Source: Glycomyces tritici
Lineage (GTDB): Bacteria > Actinomycetota > Actinomycetes > Mycobacteriales > Micromonosporaceae
DNA: 64,000 nt
Direction of reading: 5' to 3'
NCBI RefSeq assembly: GCF_030403505.1
Contig: NZ_JAUEMJ010000004.1
Location: 522,046-586,045 of the forward strand
Position 1 is the stretch's first letter, and each line of letters begins with the position of its first letter. Shown here one piece after another: positions 58,398-64,000 of this stretch. A program made the position numbers and the translations under genes. Below the pieces are notes generated by a model. The model did no database searches. It saw nothing but the letters and a program-made list of their open reading frames with translations, and had not been told where the DNA came from.

Positions 58398-59465
58398 TCA
58401 GGCGTTCGGGGCCACGTCGGTGCCCGCCCCGCGCTTGCGGGGCTTGACCGCCTCGCGGACCGCCTCGGGGGCGGCGTCAAGACCGAGGGGGACGAGGCCC
58501 GCGTCCGCGATGAGCGCGAGGTCGTCCTTCGCCGCCTGGCCCTCGCTGGTCAGGTAGTCCCCCAGGAAGATCGAGTTGACGATCTGGAGCGCCACGCCCT
58601 GCATGTGCCGCAAGTGGACCTCGCGGCCCGCCGCGAGGCGCACCTCCGCGGCCGGGTTCGCCAGGCGCACCATCGCGAGGATGCGCAGGCACCGGCGCGG
58701 GTCGAGCTCCCACGTGTCCTGGAGGGGCGTGCCGTCGAAGGGCAGCAGGAAGTTCACCGGGATCGAGTCCACATCGAGCCCCCTGAGCCCCAAGGCGACC
58801 GAGACGAGGTCGGCGTCCGACTCCCCCATGCCCGCGATGAGGCCCGAGCACGGGGACAGGCCCGCGCCGTGCGCGGCGTTCACGGTGTCCACCCGGTCGC
58901 CGAAGGTGTGGGTCGAGCAGATCTCGGCGTAGGAGTCCTCAGCGGTGTTGAGGTTGTGGTTGTAGGCGTCCGCGCCGAGGTCGGCGAGGCGCTCGGCCTG
59001 GCCCTCCTTGAGCAGGCCCAGGCACGCGCACACCTCCACGCCGGGTGCGGCGTTCTTCACCGCGGCGATGGTCTTGCCGACGCGCTCGACGTCCATATCG
59101 GTCGGACCGCGCCCGCTTGCGACCAGGCACACCCGCGAGGCCCCGCCCGAGACGCCGGCCGCGGCCTGCTCGGCGGCCTGCTCCGGGCTCAGCCACGTGT
59201 ACTTGAGGACGTCGGCCTTCGAACCGAGCCGCTGCGAGCAGTAGTTGCAGTCCTCGGGGCACAGCCCGCTCTTGAGGTTCACCAGGTAGTTGAGCTTGAC
59301 CGTGTTCCCGAAGTGGCGGAACCGGTGCCGCGCGGCCGCGGCGACCACGTCCATGAGCTCGGCGTCCGCGCTCGCCAGCACCGCTTCGAGGTCGGCGGCG
59401 GCCGGGGCCTCCCCCGCGTCGGCGGCGGCGGACAGGCGGCTGAGGGCTTCGTGCACTGCGGTCAT
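58398..59465 (-). CDS. bioB: Biotin synthase
   Basis: 355 residues, radical SAM enzyme inserting sulfur into dethiobiotin. The cluster motif [10 protein letters not shown] (C-x3-C-x2-C) is near residue 69, with upstream [15 protein letters not shown]. Other landmarks are [12 protein letters not shown] and [14 protein letters not shown] 25-residue Ala-rich N-terminus and a basic tail (K-P-R-K-R-G-A-G) flank the domain. ATG 59465 is preferred although its Shine-Dalgarno is weak. No bioA/D/F neighbours here. Confidence 0.95.
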   Translation of the reverse strand: MTAVHEALSRLSAAADAGEAPAAADLEAVLASADAELMDVVAAAARHRFRHFGNTVKLNYLVNLKSGLCPEDCNYCSQRLGSKADVLKYTWLSPEQAAEQAAAGVSGGASRVCLVASGRGPTDMDVERVGKTIAAVKNAAPGVEVCACLGLLKEGQAERLADLGADAYNHNLNTAEDSYAEICSTHTFGDRVDTVNAAHGAGLSPCSGLIAGMGESDADLVSVALGLRGLDVDSIPVNFLLPFDGTPLQDTWELDPRRCLRILAMVRLANPAAEVRLAAGREVHLRHMQGVALQIVNSIFLGDYLTSEGQAAKDDLALIADAGLVPLGLDAAPEAVREAVKPRKRGAGTDVAPNA

Positions 59466-59689
59466 GGCAAAAATCTTGCCACAGCGCGGACACGCGGGAC
59501 CTTTCGCATGGTTCGCGGCCATTGCGTGCGATAGGCATCGGACATCACCCTCAGACCGCAGCGTCGCGATCCGAATACACTTGCTACAGTGGGTGGTCGG
59601 TGCTGCGAAGAACGCGGCGGGCTGGTGGAGGTCCCCCCTGCTCGCGTTTCATACGACGAACCGCTCGAGCCATCCGGAGAGAACCAACC

Positions 59690-60619
59690 GTGCCGATCGC
59701 ACCTGGACAACCGGCGTTGATCGCCGTCGCAGTCGCGACCCTCTGGGCCCAGCCCTCGGCCCCGGGACCGGAGGACCGCCTCGCACTCGGCGTGCCGTCC
59801 GCCATCCGGGAATGGGTCGCCCGGCTCACCAACGACATCCGCGCCAACGGCCTCAAGGGGCGCGTGCGCACCCAGTGCCTCCTCGGCACCCGCGTCGAAG
59901 TCCTCCAGGTCGCCGACGGCTGGGCCGAGGTCTCCTGCCCGCAGCAGGAGACCTCCGGCTGGGTCCCGCTCGACCAGCTCGTGCACCCCGCCGAGAACGA
60001 CAATGAGGGCGTCGAGCACTTCGTGAGCGCCACCGCGACCGCCGTGCGGGAGGAACCGGGCGGCGACGTCGCCATCCCGGGCGTCACCCTCGGCACCCGC
60101 CTGCGGGTCGTCGGCGCCGCCTACCGCGGCTGGGTCCCCGTGGGCCTGCCCGGGCCGCGGCAGCCCGGCTGGGTGCCCCAGCGCGACCTCGCCAACGAAC
60201 CCGTCACCGATGCGCCCTCGACCGCGCTCATCGCGGCCGGGCTCGACGCGGTGAAACTCGCCCAGCAGCTCCTGGAGATCCCGTACCTCCACGGCGGCGT
60301 CAGCGCCTACGGCATCGACGCCCCCGGCCTGGTGTGGATCGTCTACCGCCAGCTCGGCATCGACGTGCCGCGCTTCAACGACGCGCTCATCGAATCCGGC
60401 GAGGCCGTCCAGTTCGAGGACCTCCACCCCGGCGACCTGGTGTTCCTCGAGCACGGCGGCGACTCCAGGACCCCGGCGATCATGGCCGAGCGCAGCCAGA
60501 CCGACCTGCCCGAGGTCATCTTCTCGTCCTCGGTCTACGGCAAGGTCGTCGTCGAATCGCTCAAGGACTCCGAGCTGGCGGGCATCACCGCCTGCCGCCG
60601 CCTGCCCGTGCAGGCCTGA
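59690..60619 (+). CDS. NlpC/P60-like protein lacking the catalytic Cys
   Basis: 309 residues, GTG 59690 with GGAGAG 8 bases upstream. Two bacterial-SH3-like parts (about 55-100 and 108-165, each ending G-W-V-P) precede an NlpC/P60-type domain (180-309). The expected D-C-S-G-L is D210-A211-P212-G-L-V-W-I-V, so the nucleophile Cys is Ala, and the usual H-V-G-I segment reads T-P-A-I-M. The fold markers Y-L-H-G-G-V-S-A-Y-G and P-G-D-L-V-F-L remain. No signal peptide is evident. A catalytically dead, possibly wall- or ligand-binding relative of C40 peptidases. Ends with a strong terminator. Confidence 0.85.
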   Translation: MPIAPGQPALIAVAVATLWAQPSAPGPEDRLALGVPSAIREWVARLTNDIRANGLKGRVRTQCLLGTRVEVLQVADGWAEVSCPQQETSGWVPLDQLVHPAENDNEGVEHFVSATATAVREEPGGDVAIPGVTLGTRLRVVGAAYRGWVPVGLPGPRQPGWVPQRDLANEPVTDAPSTALIAAGLDAVKLAQQLLEIPYLHGGVSAYGIDAPGLVWIVYRQLGIDVPRFNDALIESGEAVQFEDLHPGDLVFLEHGGDSRTPAIMAERSQTDLPEVIFSSSVYGKVVVESLKDSELAGITACRRLPVQA

Positions 60620-60626
60620 GAACGCC

Positions 60627-60678
60627 GCAAGCGGAACGGCCCGCCTTCCCTTCCGGGGAGGCGGGCCGTTCCGCTTGC
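60627..60678. terminator. Bidirectional terminator between NlpC/P60-like gene and terC
   Basis: Arms beginning GCAAGCGGAACGGCCCGCCT and ending with its complement AGGCGGGCCGTTCCGCTTGC form a 20-bp stem with a short variable loop between two convergent genes. Confidence 0.9.
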
Positions 60679-60693
60679 TGTGCGCTTGCGTGC

Positions 60694-61755
60694 TTACTTA
60701 TCGACGCCCGCCACCGCGGGGGCGGCGGCGTCCATCTCGGCCTCGGACTCCGCGAAGAGCTCCTTGAAGGACTTGCCCTGGCGGCGCAGCAGGAACCAGT
60801 TGGCGATCACGACCGCGGCCAGCACGCCGGCGATGATGCCGAGCGAGATCGTGGTCGGGATGTGCGGCATCCACTCGATGTGGTGGCCGCCGTTGATGAA
60901 CGGCAGCTGGTTCTCCGCCAGGCCGTTCATGACGAGCTTGACGCCGATCCAGCCGAGGATCGCCGCCAGACCCAGGTGCAGGTACTTCAGCGACTTGAGC
61001 ATCGCGGCCAGCAGGAAGTACAGCTGGCGCAGGCCCATGAGCGCGAAGATCGTGGCGGTGAAGACCAGGTACGGCTCCTGGGTGAGGCCGAAGATCGCCG
61101 GGATCGAGTCGAGGGCGAACAGGATGTCCGTCGAGCCGATCGCGATCATCGCCAGCAGCAGCGGCGTCACGAACTTGACGCCGTCGATGCGGGTGAAGAG
61201 CTTGCTGCCGTGGTAGTCGGCGCTCACGCGCATCTTCGACTCGGCGAACTTCATGAAGCGCGACTTCTCGTAGTGCTCCTCGCCCTCCTCGCCTTCGTGG
61301 GCGTTCTCGCGGAGCTGCCCGATCGCGGTCCAGATGAGGATCGCGCCGAAGATGAGGAAGACCCAGCTGAACTTCGCGATGAGCACGGAGCCCACCGCGA
61401 TGAAGCCGCCGCGGAGGATGATCGAGAGGACGATGCCGACCAGCAGCACACGCGACTGGAGCACCGGCGGGACCCGGAAGCCCTGGATGATGAGCAGGAA
61501 GACGAAGAGGTTGTCGACCGAGAGCGCCAGCTCGGTCAGGTAGCCGGCGTAGAACTGCCCGCCGTAAGTCGCGCCTTGGGTGACGAACATGATGACGCCG
61601 AAGACCAGCGCCGCGCCGATGTAGACGCCGGCCCAGGAGGCCGCTTCCTTCGTCGAGAGCTTGTGGGGGTTGCGGATGGCCATCGCGAGGTCGAGTACGA
61701 CCACGGAGGCCAGCACCACCATCGTGAGAGCCCAGGCCCACGGGGGGAGGTCCAA
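60694..61755 (-). CDS. TerC-family membrane protein, probable Mn2+ exporter
   Basis: 353 residues with about nine membrane helices. The TerC signature is clear: L-T-E-L-A-L-S-V-D-N-L-F-V-F (helix 3) and G-S-T-D-I-L-F-A-L-D-S-I-P-A-I-F-G (helix 6), whose Asp/Glu/Asn residues lie in the membrane and probably bind metal. A charged cytoplasmic loop (E-N-A-H-E-G-E-E-G-E-E) separates halves. Start is TTG 61755 after AAGGAAGG at 7 bases. The leader carries a yybP-ykoY motif, so manganese-dependent expression is likely. Confidence 0.92.
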   Translation of the reverse strand: MDLPPWAWALTMVVLASVVVLDLAMAIRNPHKLSTKEAASWAGVYIGAALVFGVIMFVTQGATYGGQFYAGYLTELALSVDNLFVFLLIIQGFRVPPVLQSRVLLVGIVLSIILRGGFIAVGSVLIAKFSWVFLIFGAILIWTAIGQLRENAHEGEEGEEHYEKSRFMKFAESKMRVSADYHGSKLFTRIDGVKFVTPLLLAMIAIGSTDILFALDSIPAIFGLTQEPYLVFTATIFALMGLRQLYFLLAAMLKSLKYLHLGLAAILGWIGVKLVMNGLAENQLPFINGGHHIEWMPHIPTTISLGIIAGVLAAVVIANWFLLRRQGKSFKELFAESEAEMDAAAPAVAGVDK

Positions 61756-61786
61756 TGTGTTGCCTTCCTTGCCTTTGGAGGGTCAC

Positions 61787-61890
61787 ATGGTCTCTCCCGG
61801 TCCCTGCGGACCAGCGCCACCGGGGACCGATCGCGGTCCCGTGCATTGACGACGACGCTAACAGCGGCGAGCGCTGCGGGATACTCCCCA
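61787..61890 (-). ncRNA. yybP-ykoY manganese riboswitch
   Basis: On the minus strand, the leader of the TerC gene begins with GGGGAGTATCCCGC (61889-61876), followed by a variable hairpin, then GTCGTCAATGCACG, CCGGTGGC, and closes with GGGAGAGACC near 61797-61789. These are the conserved blocks of yybP-ykoY, which commonly controls TerC-type exporters and senses Mn2+. It ends about 30 bases before the start codon. Confidence 0.8.
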
Positions 61891-62023
61891 CATACCTGAT
61901 TCTGAACAGACGGGACTATTCTGCCTGCCGGAAGCCGACTTGTCACCAGTCGGATATGTGACTTCACTCTCGACACTACGCCTGCTGGGGCCGTTGGGGC
62001 GGCAGCTGTGGAAGGCTCCGCTC

Positions 62024-62314
62024 ATGGTTCTCGAAGTCGCTGAAATCAAGGTCACCCCCGGGCAGGAGGACGCTTTCAAGGAGGCGTACCGCTCCGCCCG
62101 CGAACTCGTGAAGGTCTCCCCGGGCCTGCGCACGTTGCGCATGACGCAGGGCGTCGAGTCGCCGAGCCGCTTCGTGCTCCTCATCGAGTGGGACTCGGTC
62201 GAAGCGCATGAGCAGGGCTTCCGCGAGACCGACCGGTACGTCAAGTGGCGCGAGGCCATCGGCCCGTACTTCGCCCAGCCCCCGCTGGTGGAGCACTTCG
62301 ACGACGTCGAATAA
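62024..62314 (+). CDS. Small antibiotic-biosynthesis-monooxygenase-fold protein
   Basis: 96 residues. M-V-L-E-V-A-E-I-K-V-T-P-G-Q-E-D-A-F, L-R-T-L-R-M-T-Q-G-V-E-S-P-S-R-F-V-L-L-I-E-W-D-S-V-E-A-H and F-R-E-T-D-R-Y-V-K-W-R fit the ABM ferredoxin-like dimer family. Usual roles are quinone or haem-related oxidation, but no activity can be named. ATG 62024 has GGAAGG upstream. Its last codons (H-F-D-D-V-E and stop) form the first unit of the tandem repeats that follow. Confidence 0.85.
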   Translation: MVLEVAEIKVTPGQEDAFKEAYRSARELVKVSPGLRTLRMTQGVESPSRFVLLIEWDSVEAHEQGFRETDRYVKWREAIGPYFAQPPLVEHFDDVE

Positions 62315-62418
62315 GCAGCACAGCGACGACGTCGAATAAACAGCACGGCGACGATGTCGAATGAGCAGCACTTCGACGACGTCGACCAGGCAGCGCAGCG
62401 GCGACGTCGATCGAGAAG
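62294..62418. repeat. Five tandem 25-bp repeats overlapping the 3' end of a gene
   Basis: Units at 62294, 62319, 62344, 62369 and 62394, each 25 bases of the form CAC-TTC-GACGACGTCGAATAAGCAG with a few substitutions; the fifth is the most diverged. The first contains the stop codon of the preceding gene. 25 is not a multiple of 3. Confidence 0.85.
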
Positions 62419-62466
62419 TACTTGCAGCGAGCGGCCCGCGCCTTCCGGCGCGGGCCGCTCGTCTCG
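62400..62466. repeat. 67-bp direct repeat with terminator hairpin, copy 1
   Basis: Carries the hairpin GCGGCCCGCGCC-TTCC-GGCGCGGGCCGC (62431-62458). Copy 2 at 62484-62550 differs at one base (about 62430 versus 62514). Confidence 0.9.
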
Positions 62467-62483
62467 GTGTAAGCGACCGCCAC

Positions 62484-62550
62484 GGCGACGTCGATCGAGA
62501 AGTACTTGCAGCGCGCGGCCCGCGCCTTCCGGCGCGGGCCGCTCGTCTCG
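62484..62550. repeat. 67-bp direct repeat with terminator hairpin, copy 2
   Basis: 84 bases after copy 1. Its hairpin (62515-62542) lies just past the uvrB stop and serves as bidirectional terminator for uvrB and the monooxygenase-like gene. Confidence 0.9.
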
Positions 62551-62552
62551 TT

Positions 62553-64000
62553 CTACGCTCCGGCCTCGTCGATCTGGCGGAGTTCGCGTTTCAGATCCGT
62601 GATCTCGTCCCGGTAGGCCGCTGCGAGCTCGAACCTGAGTTCCCTTGCGGCCGCGAGCATCTGCTCGTTGCGCTCATCGAGCTGCTTGAGGATCTCCGAG
62701 CGGACCTTGCCGGCGCCCTGCTCCCGCTTGCTCTTCGGAAGGGTCGCCCACGGGTCCTCTTCGACCAGCTTCGCGGTGTCTGCCGCGGACTCGTAGAGGT
62801 CCTCCATGATGTCGCCGATGCGCTTGCGCAGCGGCTGCGGGTCGACGCCGTGCAGCTTGTTGTAGGCGATCTGCTTCTCGCGGCGGCGGTCGGTCTCGTC
62901 GAGCGCCGCCTTCATGGAGTCGGTGAGCTTGTCGGCGTACATGAGCACGGTGCCCGAGACGTTGCGGGCCGCGCGCCCGATCGTCTGGATCAGCGAGGTC
63001 CCCGAGCGCAGGAACCCCTCCTTGTCCGCGTCGAGGATCGCGACCAGCGAGACCTCGGGCAGGTCGAGGCCCTCCCGGAGGAGGTTGATGCCGACGAGGA
63101 CGTCGTAGTCGCCGCGCCGCAGCTCCCCCAGCAGCTCGACCCGGCGGAGCGTCTCGACCTCCGAGTGCAGGTAGCGCACCCGGATGCCGTTGTCCATGAA
63201 GTAGTCCGTGAGGTCTTCGGCCATTTTCTTGGTGAGGGTGGTGACGAGCACGCGCTCGTTCTTCTTGGCGCGCTCGTTGATCTCGTACATGAGGTCGTCG
63301 ATCTGGCCCTTGGTCGGCCGCACCTCGACATGCGGGTCGACCAGGCCGGTGGGGCGGATCACCTGCTCCACGAACTGGCCCTTGGTCTGCTCCATCTCCC
63401 ACTTGCCCGGGGTGGCCGAGAGGTAGACGCTCTGGCCCACGCGCTCGCGGAACTCGTCGAAGCGCAGCGGCCGGTTGTCCAGCGCGCTGGGCAGCCGGAA
63501 GCCGAAGTCCACGAGGTTGCGCTTGCGCGAGGCGTCGCCCTCGTGCATCGCGCCGATCTGGGGGATGGTCTGGTGCGACTCGTCGACGATGGTGACGAAG
63601 TCGGAGGGGAAGTAGTCGAGCAGGGTGTGCGGCGGGGTGCCGGCGGCGCGGCCGTCGATGTGCCGCGAGTAGTTCTCGATGCCGTTGCAGGTGCCGATCT
63701 GCTTCATGTTCTCCAGGTCGAACACGGTGCGCATCCGCAGCCGCTGGGCCTCCAGGAGCTTGCCCTGCTCTTCGAGCTCGGCGAGGCGCTCCTCGAGCTC
63801 GACCTCGATGTCGCGGATCGCGCGGGCCATCCGCTCGTTGCCCGTGGCGTAGTGCGAGCCGGGGAAGATGAGCACCCGGTCGACCTCGCGGACCACGTCG
63901 CCGGTGATCGGGTGGAGGTAGTAGAGCCGGTCGATCTCGTCGCCGAACATCTCGATGCGGATCGCCAGCTCCTCGTAGGCCGGGATGATCTCGATCGTGT
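62553..64000 (-). CDS. uvrB: Excinuclease ABC subunit B, 3' part (continues past the window)
   Basis: At least 482 residues, truncated at its N-terminus by the window edge (the frame runs to 64000, reading [15 protein letters not shown]). Visible are [20 protein letters not shown], the helicase motifs [46 protein letters not shown], and the C-terminal UVR motif ([12 protein letters not shown]). UvrB verifies DNA damage for nucleotide excision repair with UvrA and UvrC. Confidence 0.97.
   Translation of the reverse strand, partial: TIEIIPAYEELAIRIEMFGDEIDRLYYLHPITGDVVREVDRVLIFPGSHYATGNERMARAIRDIEVELEERLAELEEQGKLLEAQRLRMRTVFDLENMKQIGTCNGIENYSRHIDGRAAGTPPHTLLDYFPSDFVTIVDESHQTIPQIGAMHEGDASRKRNLVDFGFRLPSALDNRPLRFDEFRERVGQSVYLSATPGKWEMEQTKGQFVEQVIRPTGLVDPHVEVRPTKGQIDDLMYEINERAKKNERVLVTTLTKKMAEDLTDYFMDNGIRVRYLHSEVETLRRVELLGELRRGDYDVLVGINLLREGLDLPEVSLVAILDADKEGFLRSGTSLIQTIGRAARNVSGTVLMYADKLTDSMKAALDETDRRREKQIAYNKLHGVDPQPLRKRIGDIMEDLYESAADTAKLVEEDPWATLPKSKREQGAGKVRSEILKQLDERNEQMLAAARELRFELAAAYRDEITDLKRELRQIDEAGA

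Noticed and set aside
62294..62550. CRISPR array
   Set aside because: The 25-bp units are directly adjacent without unique spacers, and no cas genes are present.

Overview
The window is a very GC-rich chromosomal segment of an actinomycete. Two things support this: NNG/NNC codon use with frequent GTG and TTG starts, and a gene block that matches the mycobacterial and streptomycete tyrS - TPR protein - HAD phosphatase - tlyA - nadK - recN - steA/steB - pyrG - NUDIX - parA - scpA - scpB - rluB - cmk - der neighbourhood. A glycomycete-like or micromonospora-like saprophyte is my best guess. There is no rRNA operon, insertion sequence, integrase or CRISPR array.

Layout: (1) 1-3.9 kb carries a tandem pair of small membrane proteins, a conserved cytoplasmic protein, a tRNA whose 3' half lies UPSTREAM of its 5' half (2291-2373), a small CELC protein and a stand-alone sensor-like membrane protein, followed by an improbable G/C homopolymer block. 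(2) 4.0-12.0 kb is a plant cell wall locus of secreted proteins: CBM2-GH5 cellulase, GH62 arabinofuranosidase, a ricin-type lectin, a frameshifted GH43 and a GH43-CBM6-CBM13 enzyme. Promoters and operator-like palindromes lie between the divergent GH5 and GH62 genes. (3) 12.1-16.7 kb is accessory: a serine hydrolase and small partner divergent from a regulator, a secreted orphan and a membrane protein. (4) 17.1-25.3 kb holds tRNA-Pro(GGG) and the der-cmk-yccF-rluB-scpB-scpA-parA-ald-NUDIX genes, then a TetR/MFS exporter pair around a perfect palindrome. (5) 27.5-40.2 kb is the core block: pyrG, an envelope module (phosphatase-like membrane protein, glycosyltransferase, MurJ flippase, MraY-like protein, SteB, SteA), recN and nadK. 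(6) 40.4-51.4 kb has a cholesterol oxidase, tlyA, two coiled-coil/small proteins, two SCP2-like proteins, a HAD phosphatase, a long Arg-rich/acidic disordered TPR protein, tyrS and an RNB nuclease carrying two dsRNA-binding-like domains. (7) 51.5-58.0 kb is a sugar locus (cupin, DUF6807, Gfo/Idh oxidoreductase, GH3) divergent from a LacI regulator. (8) 58-64 kb has a YCII protein, bioB, an NlpC/P60-like protein lacking its catalytic Cys, TerC under a yybP-ykoY riboswitch, a small monooxygenase-like protein, a tandem repeat patch, and the 3' part of uvrB.

The core genes are packed in minus-strand runs with 1-4 base stop/start overlaps, which implies translational coupling. Accessory genes are separated by strong hairpin terminators. 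The secreted hydrolases (endoglucanase, arabinofuranosidase, GH43 enzymes) would work outside the cell, with intracellular processing by GH3 and the Gfo/Idh genes under LacI-type control.

The observations most worth following are the permuted tRNA, the RNB-dsRBD nuclease, the catalytically dead NlpC/P60 protein, the polyampholyte TPR protein and the repeat patch before uvrB.
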